The notes under the pieces: generated by a model
What the model saw: only the letters and a program-made list of their open reading frames with translations
What the model was told of the DNA's origin: nothing
Database searches by the model: none
Shown: positions 38,013-48,074 of the stretch, piece after piece
How the letters are laid out: each line of letters starts with the position of its first letter
Position numbering within the stretch: the stretch's first letter is position 1
Made by a program: the position numbers and the translations under genes
NCBI GenBank assembly: GCA_016808115.1
Contig: JAEQBH010005073.1
Span: forward strand, 115,079 to 179,078
Reading direction: 5' to 3'
DNA: 64,000 nt
Source: Tetrastigma voinierianum
Taxonomy: Eukaryota > Streptophyta > Magnoliopsida > Vitales > Vitaceae

Positions 38013-38099
38013 CTGCCCGTCAAGTTGGAGCGTAGATGTTAATCATGTACAACTTGTTACATAGATAACTAACCCGGTCTCCACTTAGTGCCTTTGTGA

Positions 38100-38518
38100 A
38101 GATATCACCTAATTGTTCTCGGTTTATATCGTAGAAATCAGCTTGGAATTGTACTACCATGAATGAAATGACAATCCCATCTACATGTGTTTAGTTCGTT
38201 CATGGAAAATAAGATTAGAGCAATATGAGAAGAGAGCTGACGATTATGCGCTGAGCTTTTGTCGGGATAGGGTTTTAATACCAACTTAGCGAGTTGATGG
38301 ATCCACATAATCTCGCATGTGGGTGTGTCCTTAGCTCTACATACTGATTACTGCGCTGGAGTCGAGAGGCAATGCTACGATTCTTACCCTTCCATGGAAC
38401 TAGATTTCCTCAAACAAACACATAGTAACCCGAAGTGGACCTTCTGTCTTCCTTAGATCTTGCCTAATCTGGATCCGCAAAATATTCAAGTCTATTATGC
38501 CTATGATTACTGTATAAA
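38100..38518 (-). pseudogene. Copia RNase H fragment
   Basis: On the minus strand EDRRSTSGYYVFV is followed after a stop by GNLVPWKG, matching the DRRSTSGYCVFVGGNLVSWKSKK signature of Copia RNase H. Upstream, GVLYSN and RLEYFADPD continue to the hAT junction. Confidence 0.8.
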
Positions 38519-38639
38519 ATACCTAAGAAGCATGGACACGGATACGGCCAGGAGTCTGACACGGCGGGGACGGGGGACACGGCAAATTTCAAAAAATCGG
38601 GATGCGATATGGCAAGGGACCACGACATTTTTTTCTTTT

Positions 38640-39041
38640 TTGATCAGCCGGATCATTATAGATGAAGGGAAGTTCCGAGTACCACGGGAAGTGGACAGAG
38701 GAACCACCCAGCCGAGAAACAAGCCAAAACTACGCTACCGACCAAGTTAGGAATTCCTAGCGAGAATTAGTTTGTCCTCCCTATACATGTTAGCCCAAGC
38801 CCGCCAAATTAGTTCTGAAGTTAGCTTTGTTTTGATCATTGGTGCCCTCGTTCTCGAACACCAACCTATTTCTAGCCCTCCATAGGGTCCAAAATAGGCA
38901 CAGAGGTGTAGCTAGCCAGATTCTTTTGCGTTTTTTACCCACGGCGGCCCCTTGCCAAGCTAAAAGGGTGTGAAACACCGACTGCGGAAAGACCCAGCTA
39001 GTTCCAAAGATTGACAAAACAATGTTTGAGCACTTGCTCAA
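38640..39041 (-). mobile_element. 5'-truncated LINE fragment inside the hAT element
   Basis: The minus strand encodes SVFHTLLAWQGAAVGKKRKR, WLATPLCLFWTLWRARNRL and VFENE, the C-terminal zf-RVT end of plant LINE ORF2. It ends in an A-rich tail (AAAAAAGAAAAAAA, plus positions about 38627-38642). A 20-bp inverted repeat lies at its 5' junction (39017-39069). Confidence 0.78.
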
Positions 39042-39200
39042 ATAAACAACAAGTGCTCAACATTGTTTTTACAAATATTCAAACACAAGCATAAGTAATA
39101 CTAAAACTAAAGACTAGCATTTCCTTCTGAATCAAATGAAATGGCTTCCGGTTTAGGTTCATCGAGAAAAGATCCGCCAATCTCGGGAATTAAGCGATCT

Positions 39201-39709
39201 CTATCCATTAGTGAAACCATCTCCTCGATGTCCCACATTTTTAGGTGCCTTCATTATAGTTTGGAGATCTCCTTGACAAAGACGAAGATTGTTATGGACA
39301 TAAACCAAGTCCTCAGCTCTTTGTGGTGTCAACTTGTTTCTCTTCATGGAGTGAATGAAATTACATGTGTTCCAATTTCTTTCACAACGTGAGGATGAAA
39401 AGGTTGTCCTAGCAATTTCAATGCTATAGATTGAAGCATTGGTGCGGAAGTTCCATGAACAACCCACCATTTAATAGGACTCATGTACCACCTGTCATTG
39501 ATGGAATCACTACTAGAAAAATCTTCCAAGCATGTAGAAAAAGTAGCATACTCCTCATTTGCTCGCCTCCTTTCAACTTCATTTGAAAAATATCTTTCAA
39601 AATATTTTTTTCTTTCTCTTACTACTTCCATATCTCGATGTGGTGGAACACGATCATGAGACTCATCAAGCCATTGTTGACTATAATACCTACAAGTTGA
39701 GTATGACAT
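39201..39709 (-). pseudogene. hAT transposase C-terminal region
   Basis: SPIKWWVVHGTSAPMLQSIA followed, in another frame, by CERNWNTCNFIHSMKRNKL and RAEDLVYVHNNLRL. This is the hAT dimerisation domain, which ends the transposase. One frameshift separates the halves. Confidence 0.85.
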
Positions 39710-40265
39710 AATTTATAAAGTTAAACATTATAGAATATCATTTATATTTAAATTATAAAAGCCACACAATTTAAACTCTTAAGATTACCTTGGATTTAAG
39801 GAATAGGCTAAGGAATGTATGTAAAGGTGTGTGGCTTTTAGTCCATCTTTCCACCAAAGATTCCATTCATGATATCAAAAAACCTACAAGTATAATTACA
39901 AAAGATTCATATAAGTTCAAATATAATTAAAGCGCTCAATTAAAACTAAAATATTTAACTAATAAATCTTAATTATACCTTGAATTTTAATAAAGCTTTG
40001 TATTCTTTCTTATAGATGGCTTCCTTCACTTTTGATCCTTCGAATCCCACCACTCATAAATATTGTGAAGGCAAGGTTTGTCAGTGTTAGCTAATCAAAG
40101 CATCTTAGTGTCAGTGAAAGCTAATGATATAATCCACATCCATCCAAAAGTCTTCATTTAGGATTTTATCCTTTACTTCTTTAGCTTTCACTACATCATC
40201 TTCACATGCATCTCCCACTTCTTCATATACTAATTGCTCGAGCCTCTTTTTGGCCGCCTTGTCGT

Positions 40266-40535
40266 TTAAGCGTATGATAGTTGAAGCAAAAGCGTGTATC
40301 GACGAAAGTAAGCTTGTTTGCGATGATTATTAAACAGTGACAATTTCATTGCATGATTCATAATGAAATTCTTGATGAAAGAGGCATCACTTGAAACTCG
40401 AGAGACCCAACTACATTGTTCCATCACATCATCGTATCTTGGGTGTGTTGATGGTGCACATATGTTCTTCAAAGCAAGATTGAGACTATGAACCACACAC
40501 GGGGTCCAAAAGATATGCCGAAACTTTGCTTCCAT
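40266..40535 (-). pseudogene. hAT transposase middle region
   Basis: MEAKFRHIFWTPCVVHSLNL and ALKNICAPS fit the DUF659-to-RNase H-like core of hAT transposases (HxxWTPCxAHxLNL type). Upstream, ITDNVSTRSARHIMEAK can be read across stops. Confidence 0.85.
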
Positions 40536-41060
40536 AATGTGTCTGGCGCTGCGAGTACTGACATTATCAGTTATAACGAACTACTTTTGAGGACCAATCT
40601 CTTGTATGTGGTAATCAACAAATCGGCTATAAAGTGATTTGTCCTTTAGTCTCCTTCACAGATTTATTGCTTTAAAACAGATGGCCCACTTTAAAAACCT
40701 CCATGATGTTAATAAGTGGTCTTCTTTGAGCATCTAACCATCCATCACTGCAAATGCTCACTCCTTTCTCTTCTTGATTGGTTCCAATAGATTCTCAATA
40801 TTACTCTTCTCTTTCTGCAATAATGTAGTTCTTAATGCATTATAGCCTGATGGGACATAACCTGGAAGTTGACTTGCACTTTTAAAGGCACGAGCATAAT
40901 AAGGATTTCTAGCAAAGTGAAAAGACAACCCCCCCTAGTGTAAAACATCCTAGCTATCTCACTGTCGACTATTTCACGTGCACCCATATTGAATGCCTTC
41001 TCAATTGATCCAATAGACCCATTTCTCCTTTTTGGATCAATAGCACTAGCACTAGAATTC

Positions 41061-41420
41061 TCAAAATTGGAAGCGATTCAGTAACGATGTGGGTAAAGGA
41101 ACTTGCTTAAGATTAGATTGTTTCACCATTTGTTCAGCTTCCTCCACCACCCTTTGCATCTCAACTAAATTTTCATTCGTTACTTTAGTACAAGATGCGA
41201 TCCCGGCTCCTTTAATTTTCAACAGGTGAGCCTTGACTCTATAATATGACCCTTTATATATTTGTCTGCAAAAATTGCATTGAAAAGCAACATTTCCTCC
41301 CCCTTTACCCAATTTTGCTTCTCTCGTGACGTACCTCCATAATGGAGCATTGTCATCTTGATTATTCTGTTGATCACTTGAAGGCTCAAAATTACTACTC
41401 ATTGTATAATTCTGCATCAT
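41061..41420 (-). pseudogene. hAT transposase N-terminal BED zinc finger
   Basis: DNAPLWRYVTREAKLGKGGG leads into FQCNFCRQIYKGSYYRVKAH with a following CTKV. This is a BED-type CxxC-HxxxC finger that binds transposon ends. The frame is intact for 119 codons and its Met at 41420 is the likely original start. Confidence 0.85.
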
Positions 41421-43013
41421 AAAAAATAATAATAATCATGCATTTAAATTAATCTAAATTATTCAAAGCCAAACGATACAATTTTTAGTCGTCCATAACC
41501 TTAATTGAATTATGCTAATTCATAAAATTTGCTGATTTTTCATTGAAGTTCAAATAAATTATAAAACAATTTAATCTAATTGTTCTCACTTGCCTACGTA
41601 ATAAACATAAAAAGCAGTAAACATAAAAAGCAATTAGGCAAATAGACCTCTAATTTAGTTCTTTTTTTTTTTAAAGAGTTAACAATTGTACTAATAAATG
41701 GATGAATTTTTATGTCATTATTTGTATTTACAAAAGAGAATTTTGAACTTACAAAAGAGAATTATACTGATTCTTATTCTCTCTCACCAAATTTAATTAT
41801 TTATCAAATAGTTTATCTTTGTAATTAAGCATACACATCAGGGGCATTACTGGACTTGCACACTCAATTACCCAAACCTTCTCTAGTGTTTGAAACCAAT
41901 CAGAGCAACCCCAGGCTCTCACCCAGGTACTAGGTTGGAACTACTACGCCCCCCCCCAACCCCCCCGGCTCCCATTTCCTCCCAGCTTCCCTTTTCTCAC
42001 AGTGCGGTTGGAGCGCAAAGCGGAACAATAGGCCACACCTGCCGCCACGACATCAATCTCCGGGTTGATTTCCTCCCTTGCCTAGCCCTAAAGGCGGAGT
42101 GCGTATCCTTTCTTTTATTCCCTTCTTCACTCTTTTTTTCTTTATTCTTCTTTCTTCCTCGTGTGAGATAGTGAAGTCTTGAGATTTTTTTTTGTGTTTT
42201 TTTCGAAGAAAAAAAAAATGCAATCTTTGTTGGTGAAAGAAAAAAACCCTAGAAGTGATTATTGATTGATCCTTGCCTTAAAAAGAAGGAACGCGACATA
42301 CCTTTTCCCCCGTGTAGTTCGGCGTGTCGATCTGGCGTCGGGACTCACTCTCACTTCTCAGTCGACCAATCCAATTTCTTTGCGTGTGGTTTTTGTGTTT
42401 TTGAGAAAAAAATTGTGTCTTTGAGGAAGAAGAGCAAAAGTCGGGTTTTTTAAGCCCAAAGAAGAAAATAGTCCGAGTCGTGTCAAACCGTATACAAGCC
42501 ATATCCGAAGTATTTGACCTACTATATGGTCAACGATACGCCACGTGGCGTATCGGACACATGTCCGACACACGGACATTCCACGCAGGGACTAGTATCA
42601 GGTGCTTGGTAAAATTCCACGTTCGGGGCTCTTTTTCAAGTAGCGCCTCATCAATTACATAAGCGTACGTGATCAGGCGGTAGAGGCAGTGTATTGGATG
42701 TAAGCACTATGATATCTGTGCTCCCGGAGCGTGTTGCGCTAAGATAGTTCGACTTCACAACCAACTATACATATCTTTCAGGGTCTTCAAACAATTCGCC
42801 TTCTCTAGTAAGATGTAGGCTTTGTGCCATAGGGGATTGACATGACTTTGCTACCAATTTTCCTATTCAGAATGATAGATCCATGCCTCTTTCTTTTGAG
42901 GCAAAGATTCCACGTTTACTCCTCATAACTTCAGCACTTTAAGAAGTATTCAGCGTTCTGAAGTCGCTGTGTGAAATTGGCCATGAAAAAGGACTTGAGT
43001 GAAGATATACACC

Positions 43014-43427
43014 TTATATCATTCCGTGTGATAATATCATCCAACATACACAACTAACAAAATGATACAGCGAGAATTTACGTAAAGGCAGAATGGTCAG
43101 TTTGCATACGCATGTCCAACTTTCTGTGACTTCATTGAACTTGCCAAAACATGCACGGGGACTTTGTTTCAAGCCATATAATGATTTTCGGAGACGACAA
43201 ACTTTACCGATCTCCCCTTGAGCAACAAATCCAGGAGGTTGCTCCATATAAACCTTTTCTGCAAGATCCCCATGAAGAAAGACATTCTTAGTGTCAAGTT
43301 GATGGAGGTCCCAGCCATGAGTGGCTGCCAAAGATATAAATAGTCGAATAGAGGTCAACTTGGCAACCAAGGAAAAGGTATTAGAATAATGCACCCCTAT
43401 AAGTTTGGGCATACCCTTTAGCAACAA
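43014..43427 (-). pseudogene. Copia reverse transcriptase fragment
   Basis: GVHYSNTFSLVAKLTSIRLF, HQLDTKNVFLHGDLAEKVYM and KVCRLRKSLYGLKQSPRACF are consecutive signatures of Copia RT. The HQLDVKNAFLHGDL motif keeps its Asp. The YVDD-bearing part is beyond this frame and broken. A further readable part of pol lies at 44033-43539 (SYNHLSSHSCSFIASL). Confidence 0.88.
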
Positions 43428-45324
43428 AACGAGCCATCAACCTAGCAATTGATCCATCGGGATTAACCCTCGTATGCTTACAGCTAGACAGCAATGACTT
43501 TCTTTCCAACGGGTAAACACTCGAGTCCACTAGTATCATTATCGGTCAGGCATCCATCTCCCTTTATCGACAACTATGCCAACGCCCGGGGAGGAGATAG
43601 GGCTTGAAACTTTGTTAGGCAATGAAATAGAGTCCAAGGATGCAATAAACGAACAAGAATGGGATGACAAATGGTTATAAGAACAAAATGAGAAGATTAG
43701 ATGAGTACACTGACATTTACCTTTACGAAGAGCAATAGGAAGGTCATCACTAAGAACTGGATCCGATGTCGAAGCAGCTGGTGGAGGGTCGAGACTAGGG
43801 GGTGTAGGCGTGGAGCATAGACACAGTGATGGAGGCTTTGTGAGAGGTTGGAGCAGGCCGAGGAGATTTGGAGAGGCAAGAGTATAAACGAGCGAATCAT
43901 CATCCTCCCCTTGACTAGTGTGGATCGGGTCGAGAGAAAAAAGGGCATTATCAAGAAAGGTTAACATAAACCAGGTACCTTCGAAGACTAGGACAATAAC
44001 ACTTATATCACTTCTGAACTCGAGAGTAACCAAGGAAGATACACTTCAATGACTTAGGGTCGAGTTTAGACATCTGAGGTGAACATCCCGCACACCGCAG
44101 TGCGCCCAAATACTCGAGGCTCGATGGGAAGCGAAGGTTTAGCATGGGAAAAAGGTTTAGTAGTGGCCCAATCTAAGGCAGAGAGGAAGGCATCAGATTA
44201 ATTAAAAAACGAGGAAGTGGAAACTTGACATCGGTATAAATGCTTGGGCAAGTGCATTTAAATAATAGAGCCCACGGCGGTTTTGAGAGGTGTCTATTTT
44301 TCTTTCGACAACTCCATTACGAGAAGAATGCAGGCACAAGATGTTTGATGAAGGATGCCATTCTGAAGTATGAATGACTGAAATTGTTTATACAGATACT
44401 CTTTGGCATTATCACTTCTCAGATTTTGAGCATAAGTATGGAATCAAGTCTTAATTTCAACACAAAAACAGAAGTGAAAATAACTCTAAGCGGTTGCATG
44501 TGATCGGTGAAAATATACTAGGGTACTACGTCATGTAATCTGTGGCTCAGAGATGTAGACCCATTCGGAGGAGACGAAGAAGAGGGCTAGACATGTGTTT
44601 GGGTTACACGATTCGGTAGCTTCTTCTCTTAGGGTAGGAGATTCTGCAATGATTTCTAAATACGGGTGGAACACGAGTAAGTTCTTAACGAAGGAATTTG
44701 GTGGCCCGATCAAATGCCTCGATGGGGAGAGCGTATGGCGAGCAATCTCGATTCGGTTTTACGGAGTTTCTACAATCTTGTATCACATGTCGGGCTTACG
44801 ACGGTAATAACACACAACCCTCGAGGGGTGGGCCCTCTAGTGTTACCTCTGGGCCTTTGTTTGTATTGTGGCTTTCTTGACTCTGCTGACTCAACCAACG
44901 AAACCTTGCTCGTGCGGGTGAATGATAAAGCGAGGCGAGGATATTTACACCTGTGTTGGTGTTGAACATTTCTTGGAAGAAGAAATTTCAAGATTGGACA
45001 AAATCTGCGATCTTAACATAATCACCTACCGGAAGGGGAGGGCGGTAGGAAGTCCATCATTGTCATCTTTCTGTACGACCTTGTTGAACCTTAACATACG
45101 GACTAAAGCGTGGAGTACAATTAAGTTCCTCGTATGTCTTTTTTATAATCCATAAAAATTCGTAGCGGCCAGATCTTGTTTCTCAAAGCGATAAAAGGCT
45201 CGGCAGCACATCGAAGATGTGGGGAAATATTTCCCTTTCAGAATACACAAATTTAAATAATTCATTAGCTCGTAACAAACTCGCAATGGTTAATGAGAGT
45301 AAGTACTTTATTCATCAATGGAGA

Positions 45325-45549
45325 TTATGGATTTGGAGAAAGACGGGCATCATCCTCTAACCATGGTCGAATCATCGATAGAGGGTCCTCAATAAGGTGA
45401 CTGACTATACGAATACTCCTTAAGTAGAGGCGGACTGTTTTACTCCAATCCAAGTAATTGGGACCAGTCAGTTTGTCCTCCGTGATCTTGGACATCATCG
45501 AGACTATTTCAGGCACCGAAATAGGCTTTTTATCTGCTGATTCACTCAT
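45325..45549 (-). pseudogene. Copia gag N-terminus
   Basis: MSESADKKPISVPEIVSMMS followed by KLTGPNYLDWSKTVRLYLRS, the usual start of plant Copia gag with the LxGxNYxxWS motif. The frame is lost after 74 codons. Confidence 0.8.
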
Positions 45550-45972
45550 TAGAAAGCTAAGGAAAGTAGATCAAGGCTAGAAAGTACCTTCAAAGGCGAG
45601 AATTCCAAAACATACATTAGAAACCCGAACCTGGGCTTTCGGACACAAAAATCACAAAAAACGGTCGATTTGGTACGAACAAAGAAACAAAAGTAGACGG
45701 AGGTTTTAATAGGCCCTAGACAACACCCAGGAGGATGCGGCGGGCAGTCCCACTCCCACATGCGCAATGCGTGTGGATTATCAAGCTTGAGTGGGGGGCG
45801 ACGCGTGAGCTCCACACGCGTGGTTTTTCGGCACGTTGTTTTTACGTGGGTCGTCGGCGATCAGCGAAGCTTCTATTGATGGTGAGATCCTCTCCCCTCG
45901 GAATGGGTGTTTCAAAAACACCCTTCACAACTCTCTTAGGCATGATGCCTAAGAAACTAAGAGAAGAAACTA

Positions 45973-45985
45973 GGCTCTAATACCA
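45973..45985 (-). other. Copia primer-binding site
   Basis: The minus strand reads TGGTATTAGAGCC directly inside the 5' LTR. It differs at one base from TGGTATCAGAGCC, the initiator Met-tRNA primer site. Confidence 0.85.
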
Positions 45986-46220
45986 TGTAGAAACTGAGAG
46001 AAGAAGAGTTGGAGGAATGAATTCCTTGTACATTTTCCATTGAGTCATCATACATATATATATACAAAGAAGATTTATGCTATACATTAGGTAAGATTAT
46101 CTACTCTTCCTAAATGGTTACAACCCTATAAGTAAAGTATCCTAATAAAATACAAACCAATATGTTAATGTATGATACATACTATAACCAATATGTTAAC
46201 GTATGATACATACTATAACA
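45986..46220 (-). repeat. 5' LTR of the Copia element
   Basis: 235 bp, matching 37775-38012 with scattered substitutions and indels. Flanked on the right by GATTT. Confidence 0.9.
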
Positions 46221-46561
46221 GATTTCATAAGTTGAGTAACTCTCATTTTATGTGGAAGGAGATTGGATCAATGCTTAGCTTTTTCTGGAATGGCTTTGAA
46301 ATCTCACTGGGTGTAATGAAAAAATTATGTTTCAATAACATTTGTGATTGAAGTGTAAAAAGAAACTTGTCTGCATTTCTGAAGTTTTTTGTTATAAAAT
46401 CTTGAACTGTTAATGTGATTATATGTTTCAGCAGTATAGTTATGTTCCCTAACTGTCATAAATTGCATGTCCTCCTTGCAGGTGCTCTCTGTGGCTGTAT
46501 ATAATCATTATAAGCGGATCTATCAAGAGTCCCTCCAAAAATGGTTAGCTCTAAAATTCAA

Positions 46562-46869
46562 CTCTACTTGTTTCTCTTGCATTCCTCTAGGCATTGGTAC
46601 GTGTGATACCACAAATGGACTATATGTATGAGACTCGACTTATACCCACCTGTTCACAAGGAAATGCCATTGCCTCAGGGCTGTTAGTACCTTGTGGGAA
46701 TGATTTCATTAGTTCGACTACTTGTTTCTCTTGCATGCCTCTATGGCATTGTTGCGTGTGATACCACAAATGGGCCATATGTACGAGACTAGACTTATAC
46801 CCACCTGTTATGAGGAAATGCCATTGCCTCAGGGCTGTTGAAGTGCCTTGTGGGAATGATTATCTTAGT
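46562..46869 (+). repeat. Tandem duplication in CLPX intron 2, unit 153 nt
   Basis: Two copies starting CTACTTGTTTCTCTTGCAT at 46564 and 46717. Both contain GTGATACCACAAATGG and GAAATGCCATTGCCTCAGGG. The copies differ at only a few positions, so the duplication is fairly recent. Confidence 0.88.
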
Positions 46870-47362
46870 TCAATTAACTTCGTATGATATAGACGCTATA
46901 GGACTACAAGGCCCATGTTTGTTCATGTGTTCTTATCCATGGCTGTGTATATTTGCTTAATCTTACCTCTTATTCTTATTTGTGGTATACAATTCTGACA
47001 TTCAGTGATCCAATTTGATGAATTAAGGCCTGCAGAAGATACGGGTGATGACAAAACAGATGCCACAGATAATGAATCAGTGGAACTTGAGAAAAGTAAC
47101 ATTCTTCTAATGGGACCAACTGGCTCGGGTAATCTACTTAACGATGCAAAGTATTTTCTTAATTATTTTAATTCTCATATGGTAGTGGAATTTCAAGTAT
47201 AGTTAAGCTTCAACTAGACCTCAAGTTTCATAACAACATAAAGGTTAGTTCTGGGTGAGTTACCAGCAATCCTGAGCATCCTTTCATGGATGTAATTCCT
47301 TGAGATCGCTGAAAATTCCAGAAAATTCTCGTGTCACATTTTGCCTGCCTCTCTTTTTGTAC

Positions 47363-47394
<32 letters not shown>

Positions 47395-48051
47395 GCATGA
47401 ATGCATGTATGGTCTAGATACTTATTTGAAATTGTTAATTCACATAGTTCTCAATTTGTTTTTTTTTAGTTAACACCACGTTTATTAAAGTTAAGATTTG
47501 TAGCTTATAATCTTTGATTAACCTCAAACAAGTGCTTAATAACCATTTCTTAATTTTTTTCTTCTTTATGCATTATTTATAAAATTGCATCATGATTATG
47601 TTCATAAATGACATAATTAAAATTGTGTAGCAATAAACTTTCAGGCGGTTTGTTGTCTATAATCATGTTATTCTTGGTTACTTGGTTCACTTGGTACTTT
47701 CATTTTTTAAGGACAGGAAAGACATTACTCGCCAAAACCTTGGCACGGTTTGTGAATGTTCCCTTCGTTATTGCAGATGCCACTACACTCACTCAGGCAA
47801 GTTGGTAACTCGACCTTTTTTGCTATAGGGAGAGCATTCTTTCTCCTTTTTCTTTTGTATGATCTCATTGGTAAATCTTGAACTATGATTTACTCAATTT
47901 CCGTCTCCATAAGAATAGTGGCTAGAGCAATTGAGGAAGTTTCTTCTTCCATTCAAATTTTGGTTCATTAGAAGAATGATTGTCCTAGGACATGAAACCA
48001 CGAAGAAAAGTTTATGAAGTCATCTATTTTCATTACAAATTAAATTGAAGA

Positions 48052-48074
48052 TTCTTCTTCTTCTTCTTCTTCTT
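48052..48074. repeat. (TTC)n microsatellite in CLPX intron 4
   Basis: About seven TTC units in the intron between the exons at 47717 and 48242. Confidence 0.9.

Larger units (their letters stand above)
38522..42609 (-). mobile_element. hAT transposon (BED/DUF659 type), degraded
   Basis: About 4.1 kb between two halves of the Copia pol region. At the right junction the Copia frame reads RYLKKSPERGIL and at the left junction GVLYSN, which are adjacent residues of one protein, so the ends are well placed. Flanking TAAAATACC and TAAAATTCC fit an 8-bp hAT duplication with one mismatch. The ends show weak inverted similarity (AAGAAGCATGGACAC versus CCAAGCACCTGATAC). The transposase lies on the minus strand in at least three broken frames. 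Confidence 0.8.
37775..46220 (-). mobile_element. Ty1/Copia retrotransposon in CLPX intron 1
   Basis: An 8.4 kb element with LTRs at 37775-38012 and 45986-46220 (TGTTATAG or TGTCATAG to CTACA on the minus strand), a Met-tRNA-type primer-binding site at 45985-45973, gag (45549-45325), RT (43427-43014) and RNase H (about 38518-38100). GATTT follows the right LTR. On the left GATTT overlaps the first T of the LTR, so a 5-bp duplication with one lost T is likely. All frames are broken. About 4.1 kb of its length is a hAT element inserted between RT and RNase H. It is in antisense orientation to CLPX. Confidence 0.88.

Noticed and set aside
41890..42171. Proline-rich plus-strand frame
   Set aside because: It lies within the hAT element's non-coding end and contains a C-run that gives proline by chance.
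47700..47810. Use of the GT at 47808 as the donor of ClpX exon 4
   Set aside because: It would add residues between TQ and AGYVGED, a strictly conserved segment; the GC donor restores the exact family sequence.
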